A stretch of DNA of 12,743 nucleotides, from assembly GCA_045638525.1 (NCBI GenBank), contig JAZUBQ010000027.1, positions 1 to 12,743 on the forward strand, in the 5' to 3' direction. This document shows, in pieces, positions 1 through 5,547 of this stretch. The DNA is from SIG452 sp045638525 (GTDB lineage: Bacteria; Bacillota; Clostridia; UMGS1840). Below the pieces are notes generated by a model, which was not told the DNA's origin, did not search any database, and saw only the letters and a program-made list of their open reading frames with translations. The stretch's first letter is position 1, and every line of letters starts with the position of its first letter. Made by a program: the position numbers and the translations under genes.

Positions 1-2
1 TA

Positions 3-296
3 ACCTTTGAAAACCCAACAGAAGCACCTTTCCCTTATATTCAGGAAGTTGCAGTTTCGGAATACAAAATATTAGATAGCAACAATAAAGAAGTCATTAA
101 AACTAAAGTTTCTGCAGAAGATGGAGATAAAGGAACTGTTAATGACGGTAAGGTATTAGTCAACCTTTCCATGAATGATGCAAAGCTCAAATCAGGCGAA
201 GAATATACAATTGTAATTAAAAAGATGTATGGTCTTTCGAAAGCTGATGCACCACTGCACATAACAGGAAGCTGGGAGTGTAAATTTGTCAAATAA
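3..296 (+). CDS. C-terminal part of an unrecognised protein, 5' end outside the window
   Basis: An open frame enters from the left edge and runs 97 codons to TAA at 294-296. The visible part is rich in Lys, Glu, Val and Thr, alternates polar and hydrophobic residues as beta-sheet domains do, and contains a GEEYTIVIKKMYG stretch and an ITGSWECKF end. It looks like the last beta-sandwich or Ig-like domain of a secreted or cell-surface protein, but I do not recognise the family and the N-terminus, where a signal peptide would be, is not in the window. A strong terminator hairpin follows about 35 bases after the stop, which supports this as the real gene end. It is the only sizeable intact-looking plus-strand gene in the window. 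Confidence 0.6.
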   Translation, partial: TFENPTEAPFPYIQEVAVSEYKILDSNNKEVIKTKVSAEDGDKGTVNDGKVLVNLSMNDAKLKSGEEYTIVIKKMYGLSKADAPLHITGSWECKFVK

Positions 297-330
297 ATAG
301 TGGCATCTAAACCATTCGGCTCTTCCAAAC

Positions 331-373
331 AAAGAGAGTAATATAGATATGAACTATATTGCTCTCTTTATTT
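331..373 (+). terminator. Intrinsic terminator, probably bidirectional
   Basis: A 16-bp stem (AAAGAGAGTAATATAG at 331-346 with CTATATTGCTCTCTTT at 354-369, one G-T pair) with a 7-base loop is followed by TATTTTAT. It ends the plus-strand gene stopping at 296. Read on the minus strand it could also end the sigma-like remnant at 397. Confidence 0.8.
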
Positions 374-396
374 TATAGCTTAAATGTATAAAAGAT

Positions 397-648
397 CTAC
401 TGTAATGACATCTCATACACCATCCTCAAATGCTGTTTCGCCTTGGATACCAATGCAGTAACGGTATGTGCTGTTTTGCCGAAGCGTGCACCTATTTCTT
501 TGGCGGTGTAACCGTCATTCATAAGCAACAATGCATCAATACCAAACGAAACGGAGGGAGAAACATCTCCCTTCGTTTTTTGTATCACATCATACAGCTC
601 AATTCTTAAATCCCGGTTGACTTCAAAATCATCCTTAGGATCAGTCAA
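397..648 (-). pseudogene. Sigma-70 region-4-like fragment, N-terminal part missing
   Basis: An 83-codon frame, openable only at a TTG (646-648). Residues about 38-75 (ALLLMNDGYTAKEIGARFGK and the following TAHTVTALVSKAKQHLR) fit the helix-turn-helix of sigma-70 region 4 as found in ECF-like sigma factors: leading helix, Ala-Lys-Glu-Ile-Gly turn, recognition helix. Region 2, which binds core polymerase and the -10 element, is absent. Upstream the same frame stays open for about 15 codons with no ATG or GTG and then meets TGA near 694; no Shine-Dalgarno sits at a workable distance from the TTG (an AGGAAG lies about 20 bases away). The C-terminus appears natural. I infer the 3' end of a sigma-factor gene cut off at a rearrangement junction near 650-690. 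A tiny free-standing HTH protein is the alternative. Confidence 0.5.
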
Positions 649-676
649 TTGAATTTTATCAGAAAGTACTTCCTTG

Positions 677-793
677 GAATGTTTTCATGTATACGGAGAT
701 GATTACGGATTGTCAATTGCATCGATTTCCAATGTAGAAACAATTGTTGCCATTAGGTTGCCCTATAATCCGCAGGAAAACCAACCCGAATAA
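677..793 (+). pseudogene. C-terminal remnant of a sensor histidine kinase
   Basis: The plus-strand frame ending at TAA 791-793 reads HVYGDDYGLSIASI, then SNVETIVAIRLPYNP and a short polar tail. This matches the end of the ATPase (HATPase_c) domain of LytS/YesM-type sensor kinases, where a YG-(D/E)-(D/E)-YG-L/I-x-I-x-S strand is followed by a G/TT-x-V-x-I-x-LP strand. The N, G1 and G2 boxes and the whole sensor and dimerisation part are absent, and the frame has no start codon before an in-frame TGA near 655. It starts almost back to back with the sigma-like fragment on the other strand, so both genes lost their 5' parts at or near the same point. Not functional as it stands. Confidence 0.55.
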
Positions 794-893
794 TCCAATT
801 TAGTACACTAATAAATTTTCACAAACAATATGCCATAAATCATTTACAATCGTTATAAATCATAACAAAAAAAGCAAAAATCCAAACAGATTA

Positions 894-940
894 AAAGCAC
901 CGTAATTCCTTGATACCGAAGAGATTACGGTGCTTTCCTT
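894..940. terminator. Terminator-like hairpin
   Basis: A perfect 13-bp stem (AAAGCACCGTAAT 894-906 with ATTACGGTGCTTT 924-936) encloses a 17-base loop and is followed by CCTTAAATT. It has the shape of an intrinsic terminator with a weak T-tract, and lies downstream of the kinase remnant. Confidence 0.6.
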
Positions 941-960
941 AAATTACTAATTTCGGTGAA

Positions 961-1044
961 GTGTTAAACCGGATTCAGAACGGTGAATGTGAACCGAAAA
1001 AGTTTTATATGAATGATATGAACAATTGCAAATGTGATAAATAA
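961..1044 (+). pseudogene. Short Cys-containing ORF, probable 3' remnant
   Basis: A frame from GTG 961 to TAA 1042-1044 gives 27 residues ending in NDMNNCKCDK. It stays open a few codons further upstream (an NFGEVLNRIQNGECEP-like stretch) and then meets a stop next to the preceding hairpin. No Shine-Dalgarno precedes the GTG. Three cysteines, two of them in a C-x-C pair, and ordinary-looking codons suggest real coding ancestry, and a strong terminator begins 13 bases after the stop. I do not recognise the family. It is either a very small metal-binding-like protein or, more likely, the tail of a lost gene. Confidence 0.25.
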
Positions 1045-1056
1045 ACCAAACAACCC

Positions 1057-1103
1057 AAAAAACAGAATAGCAGAAAATCAATTTTGCTATTCTGTTTTTT
1101 GTT
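1057..1103 (+). terminator. Intrinsic terminator
   Basis: A perfect 16-bp stem (AAAAAACAGAATAGCA 1057-1072 with TGCTATTCTGTTTTTT 1085-1100) and 12-base loop run straight into a T-tract. It ends the short Cys-containing ORF and works in either direction. Confidence 0.85.
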
Positions 1104-1155
1104 TAGCTTTTTTATATTGGCCTCGTCGATAATTTCTAAAATTCTTTGAAAGCCA

Positions 1156-1184
1156 TTGACAAATCCAACAATCTATAATACTAT
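1156..1184 (+). promoter_or_regulatory. Sigma-A-type promoter of the 50-residue peptide gene
   Basis: TTGACA at 1156-1161 is a perfect -35 box. A 17-base spacer places TACTAT (1179-1184) as the -10 box, which is only a partial match; a perfect TATAAT at 1174-1179 is too close (12 bases). Transcription would start near 1191 and reach the ATG at 1223 after about 30 bases. Confidence 0.55.
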
Positions 1185-1222
1185 TGGTATTAACATAGAT
1201 AATAGAAAGCGAGGTGAATCAA

Positions 1223-1375
1223 ATGCAACGTGTTGAAATAAGTTCATCTATGTCGATGTGCAAAGGTATGTTGACTCCAGAATTAAAAAAGAAATTACAG
1301 GAAAACGAAGAAAACGAAAAATCAGAGAACAGCAAAAAAAACATATCAAAAAATAATAAAAAATCAGAAAAATAA
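1223..1375 (+). CDS. 50-residue Lys/Glu/Asn/Ser-rich small protein
   Basis: ATG at 1223 follows a good ribosome binding site (GAGGTG at 1211-1216, 6 bases before the start) and the frame ends at TAA 1373-1375. The N-terminal third is Ser/Met-rich with one Cys (MSMCKGMLTPELKKK); the remainder is almost only Lys, Glu, Asn and Ser and should be unstructured or a charged helix. There is no signal peptide or membrane segment. A promoter in front and a perfect terminator 30 bases behind make it a complete one-gene transcription unit. I recognise no family. The charged low-complexity tail argues for a nucleic-acid- or membrane-surface-associated peptide, but that is only a guess. The lack of homologous features leaves some chance that the RNA, not the peptide, is the product. 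Confidence 0.6.
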   Translation: MQRVEISSSMSMCKGMLTPELKKKLQENEENEKSENSKKNISKNNKKSEK

Positions 1376-1404
1376 ACAAGAAGTCAATAATTACTTTTGT
1401 AAAC

Positions 1405-1440
1405 AAGAAAAAACCAGGAATTCCTGGTTTTTTCTTATCT
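1405..1440 (+). terminator. Intrinsic terminator with perfect palindromic stem
   Basis: The stretch 1405-1436 is a perfect palindrome: AAGAAAAAACCAGG, an AATT tetraloop, then CCTGGTTTTTTCTT. It closes the small-peptide unit. Confidence 0.9.
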
Positions 1441-1504
1441 GTTTGTCACAAGGATAAATCGTCTCAAAATCCTTTGATATTGCACTATTATTACCAGTCA
1501 ACAT

Positions 1505-1582
1505 CATGTCGTGGATATGGCACGGTTCGCTCTGCCCCTGCCACCCAAAAGCCTGTAACCGCAAGGGTTACGGGCTTTTTTC
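1505..1582 (+). other. GC-rich patch ending in an intrinsic terminator
   Basis: Bases about 1505-1546 are far more GC-rich than their surroundings. They are followed by an AAAAGCCTGTAACC / GGGTTACGGGCTTTT stem (1547-1560 with 1565-1579, GCAA tetraloop, one G-T pair) and a T-tract. Such terminators often sit after tRNAs or small RNAs, so this may be the 3' end of a structured RNA or of a degraded tRNA-type integration site. I could not fold a proper T-arm and acceptor stem from it, so no tRNA is called. The terminator itself is convincing. Confidence 0.5.
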
Positions 1583-1610
1583 TTGCCTTGCCTCAACTTT
1601 TTTGAACATG

Positions 1611-1858
1611 TTACTCCTGAAACACAGATTTTTGAAACGAATCACGTGTCCCTCGATTCAAATCTCTCTTGGCGTGAACATATGTCCGTTCTGTAATCTG
1701 TGTGCCGCTGTAAGTCTTGGTACTACACTCCACCGTTTCTTTCGATACACTGGTTCCGGTGGCGCATATTTTGATTTCTCCACTCTCTGAATTCACATTC
1801 TTCCACTCAATTCCCAACAAGATTGCCGTTTCACACAACAGCATAATGGCAAGCATTT
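1611..1858 (-). CDS. Doubtful small hypothetical protein
   Basis: A minus-strand frame can start at ATG 1856-1858 (or at a TTG ten bases upstream) and ends at TAA 1611-1613, giving about 81 residues. The N-terminus (MLAIMLLCETAILLGIEWK) resembles a membrane anchor or signal peptide, and the rest is polar with two further Cys. Codons look reasonable and there is an EYxGTxITERT-like stretch. Neither possible start has a ribosome binding site, and no promoter is evident. A competing plus-strand frame covers part of the region but starts inside the GC-rich patch and has no protein-like composition. I do not recognise it. A decayed gene is as likely as a working one. Confidence 0.3.
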
Positions 1859-1900
1859 TGGGTAACAAGTAAAGTTAAGCATAAACGTTTTCCACCTATT

Positions 1901-2836
1901 TTATAAAAATGCTTTTATAAAAGGCACAAAGGACTTTCGCAAACTCAATACTAAATTTATAGATGTATTTATCAACTCCGAATAGTTGGAATGATCATCA
2001 AAATCTAATCCCGAAATATATGTGCAAATTGAAGATGCCTTTTTATTATCAAGTCTATCCCATATTAACTCACGCCCACACGAATTTTCGATTTCATCTT
2101 TATGAGAATAAAGATGATCGAACAATTCCTTATTATCCGGAATCCAAACGCCAACTCGGATTTTATGTTCTTTATTTACAAGATCAATAGATAAATGACA
2201 TTCTGAGGTTCCCATTGCTATTGAATACCAATGATCAGTACTTGCCTTTCGCTTATTAAAAGGCTTTCCGCGTTCTTCCAAAATCTCATTTAATTGTGTC
2301 CAAAATTCCAAACGATTTCTTTCAGAATCATTTAAGTCAGAGTTTTTAGAAATTGATTTTACACTTTTAGCGAAATCATTAGGTTGTTCTATAATCTTAA
2401 ACTGAGGCGCAGGATCTGAATCTCCGATTTTATACGCATGAACCTCTACTAAGAAAAATGACAAATCATCATCGGTGTGTTTGTTAAGCCATTCAATAGC
2501 ACTTGCATGCTCTTGGCGTGCAGAAGCAACAATCCATACAACCACTGATGCATCAAGACCAGAGGCGTATGTGATTATTTTCCCAAGGTGGTCGTGGTTA
2601 GTGGCTTCAAGTTGGTTCTCAATCAAAACAACTTTTCCGGTTAATTCGTCTTTACAAAGTATATCACAACGATAATTGCCAACAAATTTTTCTGTTTCCA
2701 CATCGGTTAATGATAAATTTAAAGCATCGCCTAACTCTTGAATATTTTCTTCTCCTGCAAGCCATTTGGAAAAGTCATATTGTTCATGTTCCCATACTTG
2801 TCTAATATCTATTTCTTGTAATTTACCTAATTTCAT
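1901..2836 (-). CDS. DUF4268 protein with PD-(D/E)xK-like N-terminal domain
   Basis: A 311-residue cytoplasmic protein. Start ATG 2834-2836 follows AGGAG at 7 bases. Residues about 45-130 carry a restriction-endonuclease-like pattern: C-D58-I-L, then VVLIEN with E73-N-Q75 two strands on (an E-x-Q variant of the usual E-x-K), then an HLGKIITYASG helix and a VVVWIVAS strand. Residues about 165-305 fit the DUF4268 domain (LEFWTQLNEILEERG ... DHWYSIAMG ... HLSIDL ... ELIWDRL). Proteins of this type occur alone or with restriction and other defence genes, so a nucleic-acid-cleaving or -sensing role is likely, though no activity is established from the sequence. It is a single-gene unit with its own strong promoter and no partner methyltransferase or helicase nearby. 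A catalytic Lys replaced by Gln is seen in some active members of the fold, so it is not proof of inactivity. Confidence 0.8.
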   Translation of the reverse strand: MKLGKLQEIDIRQVWEHEQYDFSKWLAGEENIQELGDALNLSLTDVETEKFVGNYRCDILCKDELTGKVVLIENQLEATNHDHLGKIITYASGLDASVVVWIVASARQEHASAIEWLNKHTDDDLSFFLVEVHAYKIGDSDPAPQFKIIEQPNDFAKSVKSISKNSDLNDSERNRLEFWTQLNEILEERGKPFNKRKASTDHWYSIAMGTSECHLSIDLVNKEHKIRVGVWIPDNKELFDHLYSHKDEIENSCGRELIWDRLDNKKASSICTYISGLDFDDHSNYSELINTSINLVLSLRKSFVPFIKAFL

Positions 2837-2965
2837 TTGTCCTTCTCCTCAATTTCATTTCTATTTACATTAACTCAATCCCTGAATTTTTCAAACATTC
2901 AACGGTTTCTTTGAAGTATTCTCTCATTCTTACGAGTAATAAATACTTATAATAATACAAATGTC

Positions 2966-2994
2966 ATTATATCAAAATGTTATTGGAAAGTCAA
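2966..2994 (-). promoter_or_regulatory. Promoter of the DUF4268 gene
   Basis: On the minus strand TTGACT (2989-2994) and a perfect TATAAT (2966-2971) are separated by exactly 17 bases. Transcription should start near 2959, leaving an AT-rich leader of about 120 bases before the ATG. The leader contains a weak hairpin (AAGTATT 2914-2920 with AATACTT 2942-2948). Confidence 0.8.
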
Positions 2995-3072
2995 TTTTTT
3001 GTCGAAAAATTGTCATTCAAATACTCACAAAAAGCAGCAGTAAAAATGTGGCATATTAACGAATACCATCCT

Positions 3073-3105
3073 AAAAACGGCAATAGTATCTCTATTGCCG
3101 TTTTT
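3073..3105 (-). terminator. Intrinsic terminator of the macro-SDR-VWA-ARH cluster
   Basis: A perfect 14-bp stem (AAAAACGGCAATAG 3073-3086 with CTATTGCCGTTTTT 3092-3105) with a 5-base loop lies two bases beyond the stop of the ADP-ribosylglycohydrolase gene. It has A- and T-tracts on both sides, so it can work in both directions. Confidence 0.9.
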
Positions 3106-3107
3106 CA

Positions 3108-3908
3108 TTAATTTACTAAATATTTATCACGAAATCGTTTGGTGATATTCAGTAATCTATCGTCGAGATAGGACAGCGTCGTTTCTTTTAAATCGTCGGG
3201 AATGCCGTAGTAGGCTTCTGCTACTGCGCCTGTGATGGCTGCTAAGGTATCGCTGTCGCCACCGATTGAGATTGCGTTTCGGATGGCATCTTCAAAACTT
3301 GTGGATTCAAAAAAGGCTTGCATCGCTTGTGGAACAGTTTCCTGACAGGTTTCATTAAACTGATAGATGGGTCGGATTTCATCCAGAGTGAAATCAATCG
3401 TATAATGCTTCAGGATGTATTTTTTAATCTCATCCACAGTTGCACCTGTTCGTGCAAGAAAAACGGCTCCTGCTGTGGCTACAGCACCTTTAATTCCTTC
3501 GGGATGATTATGAGATACCTCAGCAGTTGCTTGGGCAATGAGTTCTGCTTCCTCCAAAGTTTTTGCATACCACCCAACAGCCGAAACTCGCATTGCGGAA
3601 CCGTTGCCAAAACTGTTATACGGTTTTCTTTGCTTGTTAAGAATCCAAAACAAAAAACGTCCGCCGTATCCGCAATTGGGATAGAACACACCAATCTCGT
3701 GCATCACCGTCATCAGGTTTTCTTTGAATTCTTCAATATTATCTTTGGTGATTTGTTTTTCACGCATTAACGCTTCCGCTATGGCGATGGTCATCACCGA
3801 ATCGTCGGTGAAAAAACATTCCTTATCAAACAGTTCAAATTCTTTGGTTTTGATGTTATCAAATTCGTAGATAGAACCTACTACATCTCCTAAAATTGCG
3901 CCAATCAT
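3108..3908 (-). CDS. ADP-ribosylglycohydrolase (DraG/ARH) family protein
   Basis: A 266-residue all-alpha cytosolic hydrolase of the family that removes ADP-ribose from modified amino acids or cleaves O-acetyl-ADP-ribose using two Mg ions. The metal ligands are visible: T34-D35-D36 in FFTDDSVM near the N-terminus and D218-S-D220-T221 in IGGDSDTLAA near the C-terminus. The family's GNGSAMR and SHNHPEGIKGA segments are present in between, and the length is normal. The ATG start follows an AGGAGGGGG site. The gene begins 13 bases after the VWA gene stop and is followed directly by a terminator, so it is last in the cluster. In nitrogen fixers DraG reverses arginine modification of nitrogenase reductase, but no DraT partner is visible here; together with the macrodomain protein upstream it suggests ADP-ribose turnover. 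Substrate unknown. Confidence 0.93.
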   Translation of the reverse strand: MIGAILGDVVGSIYEFDNIKTKEFELFDKECFFTDDSVMTIAIAEALMREKQITKDNIEEFKENLMTVMHEIGVFYPNCGYGGRFLFWILNKQRKPYNSFGNGSAMRVSAVGWYAKTLEEAELIAQATAEVSHNHPEGIKGAVATAGAVFLARTGATVDEIKKYILKHYTIDFTLDEIRPIYQFNETCQETVPQAMQAFFESTSFEDAIRNAISIGGDSDTLAAITGAVAEAYYGIPDDLKETTLSYLDDRLLNITKRFRDKYLVN

Positions 3909-3921
3909 AATCCCCCTCCTA

Positions 3922-4584
3922 TTATCTTTTCTTTCCTCTGCTCTGATAGTCTTTTTTCAGGTTGTCGCTCCAGTTATCGTCAATATCACAACCCATTCTG
4001 ACACTACATACCACATTGGATACACTCTCATACAGACAAGCAGTTCCCATGGGGTCAGCGTGGTAGTTTACTGCCCTGTCCTCGTCGATGCCGTAGCGTC
4101 GTGCGGTTTCTACTGCATCAATGTTGGCACCGATAAACAGAAATTCCCAGCCGTATTTTTCTTTCTGACGTTCAATCATCGTTTTCACCTGATCGCTGTT
4201 GTAACGATGGCTGGCGTTTTCCATTCCGTCGGTTGTGATGATGAACATGGTATGCTCGGGAACATCTTCGGGTCTGGCATACTTATGGATGTTACCGATG
4301 TGACGAATGGCACCACCAAGTGCATCAATGAGTGCGGTACATCCACGGACGGTGTATTCGCGGTCGGTCATCGGTTTGATGTTCTCAAGCTTCACACGGT
4401 CGTGCAACACTTCGGATACCTTATCAAAGAGTACGGTGGATACATAACATTCGCCGTTTTCTTTTTTCTGTTTTTCAATCATTGCATTGAATCCGCCGAT
4501 GGTGTCGCTTTCCAGTCCTGCCATAGAACCGCTTCTGTCTAAAATAAATACCAATTCAGTCATACCGTTTTTCATTTTTTCCAT
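3922..4584 (-). CDS. Small von Willebrand factor A (VWA) domain protein
   Basis: A 220-residue protein that is essentially a lone VWA domain. The metal-ion-dependent adhesion site is complete: D16-R-S18-G-S20-M close to the N-terminus, T83 in RGCTALIDALGG, and D119 in ITTDGMENAS. No signal peptide or membrane segment is present, so it acts in the cytosol, as do VWA proteins that tether partner proteins in TerY-like and ATPase-associated systems. I place the start at ATG 4582-4584, with GGAGG 8 bases upstream; the longer frame starts at a TTG inside that ribosome binding site and is unlikely. The tail after residue 200 is charged (Lys/Arg/Asp). It is followed after 13 bases by the ADP-ribosylglycohydrolase gene, so the two are probably translated from one message. 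It may be a scaffold that presents that enzyme, which is inference from context. Confidence 0.9.
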   Translation of the reverse strand: MEKMKNGMTELVFILDRSGSMAGLESDTIGGFNAMIEKQKKENGECYVSTVLFDKVSEVLHDRVKLENIKPMTDREYTVRGCTALIDALGGAIRHIGNIHKYARPEDVPEHTMFIITTDGMENASHRYNSDQVKTMIERQKEKYGWEFLFIGANIDAVETARRYGIDEDRAVNYHADPMGTACLYESVSNVVCSVRMGCDIDDNWSDNLKKDYQSRGKKR

Positions 4585-4603
4585 TGTAAATACCTCCAAA
4601 AAA

Positions 4604-4644
4604 ATAATGTGATTGTCGGGTTTGTTACCTTACAATCACATTAT
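4604..4644. promoter_or_regulatory. Perfect 13-bp inverted repeat before the VWA gene, candidate operator
   Basis: ATAATGTGATTGT (4604-4616) and ACAATCACATTAT (4632-4644) are exact inverted copies separated by 15 bases. A minus-strand TATAAT (4640-4645) overlaps the promoter-proximal arm, with no good -35 box at 17 bases. If transcription starts there, the repeat straddles the start region, which suits a repressor site better than an RNA hairpin; on read-through from the SDR gene it could instead fold as RNA. It has no U-tract. Confidence 0.6.
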
Positions 4645-4711
4645 ACATTGTTTTGTTATTCAATTGGTCGCTTGATGAGAGACTTTTGAATTTCGTTGTA
4701 AAAACTGCAAA

Positions 4712-5524
4712 TTACAATGCTTTTCCGCCTGATACTTTAATCACTTGCCCTGTAATCATTCGTGCCTGCTCGCTTGCTAAAAACAGAATCGTTTCTGCAA
4801 TATCTTTGGGTTCTATCAGTTTTCCCATCGGAATCAACGGAAGAACCGCTTGTTCCAATTCTTCGTCAATCCATCCTGTCTGAGTGGGACCCGGTGCAAC
4901 TGCGTTTACGGTAACTCCATACTTTGCTACTTCAAGGGCAATACTGCGAGTTAACGCTTCCAAAGTGGCTTTACTTGCACCGTAAGCAATCTGTCCTGCA
5001 AAAACCTGTGATGCATCGGTGGAAAGATTGATAATTCTGCCGTAATCACCACGATGATTGATAAATTCTTTTATCATCAGAATACTTCCACGCACATTGA
5101 CCGCAAAGGTATCATCAATCACATTTTGGGTGATTTGCTCTATGGTGTCAATTCCGTCCATATCGCCGTCTGCGGCATTATTCACCAGGATATCTACCCT
5201 TCCGTACTTTTCCATCGTTTTGGCATAGATGTCCTTAACACAAGATTCGTCAGAAATATCACTTTCCAAAATCAGATAGTCTGCACCCATTTCTTGGAGT
5301 TTAGATTCTACCGCATCGGCATTTTCCGAATTGGCTTTAAAATATCTGTCGGCACCATTTTTGTCGGTTTTGGTTATGTCAAACTCTCTTGGAATTTTCT
5401 TATACACCAAAACAACCTTCGCTCCTTCCCGAGCAAAAGTAAGTGCCGTATTTGCACCAATTCCCCACGGGTTATTTGCGCCCGTAACAATAGCTACTTT
5501 ATCCTTTAATCCGTAATCAATCAT
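4712..5524 (-). CDS. Short-chain dehydrogenase/reductase (SDR)
   Basis: A 270-residue Rossmann-fold NAD(P)-dependent oxidoreductase of classical SDR type. Dinucleotide-binding loop T14-G15-ANNPW-G21-I22-G23 is two residues longer than the usual TGxxxGIG. N115-N116-A117, catalytic S168, Y181-G-A-S-K185 and the PG motif at 211-212 are all in place, and the C-terminus ends in a typical ITGQxIxVSGG strand. I place the start at ATG 5522-5524, preceded by GAGGTGG; the longer frame would overlap the upstream gene and include the ribosome binding site. It lies 23 bases after the macrodomain gene. Closest in style to 3-oxoacyl-ACP reductase (FabG)-like SDRs, but that label says little about the substrate. 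The polar insert near residues 45-65 and the acid-rich VDILVNNAADGDMDG segment are of note. Its role in an ADP-ribose cluster is unknown. Confidence 0.9.
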   Translation of the reverse strand: MIDYGLKDKVAIVTGANNPWGIGANTALTFAREGAKVVLVYKKIPREFDITKTDKNGADRYFKANSENADAVESKLQEMGADYLILESDISDESCVKDIYAKTMEKYGRVDILVNNAADGDMDGIDTIEQITQNVIDDTFAVNVRGSILMIKEFINHRGDYGRIINLSTDASQVFAGQIAYGASKATLEALTRSIALEVAKYGVTVNAVAPGPTQTGWIDEELEQAVLPLIPMGKLIEPKDIAETILFLASEQARMITGQVIKVSGGKAL

Positions 5525-5547
5525 ATCTTCCACCTCGTTCAATCCAT

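Noticed and set aside
1505..1550. Possible tRNA 3' end next to the terminator
   Set aside because: A GGTTCG motif is present, but the required T-arm pairs fail, the loop lacks the conserved A, and no acceptor or anticodon arm can be found upstream.
1506..1790. Plus-strand open frame of 94 codons
   Set aside because: It begins in the GC-rich patch, runs through the terminator hairpin, has no ribosome binding site and an improbable protein composition.
4585..4599. Longer VWA protein starting at TTG 4599
   Set aside because: This start lies inside the GGAGG ribosome binding site of the ATG at 4584.
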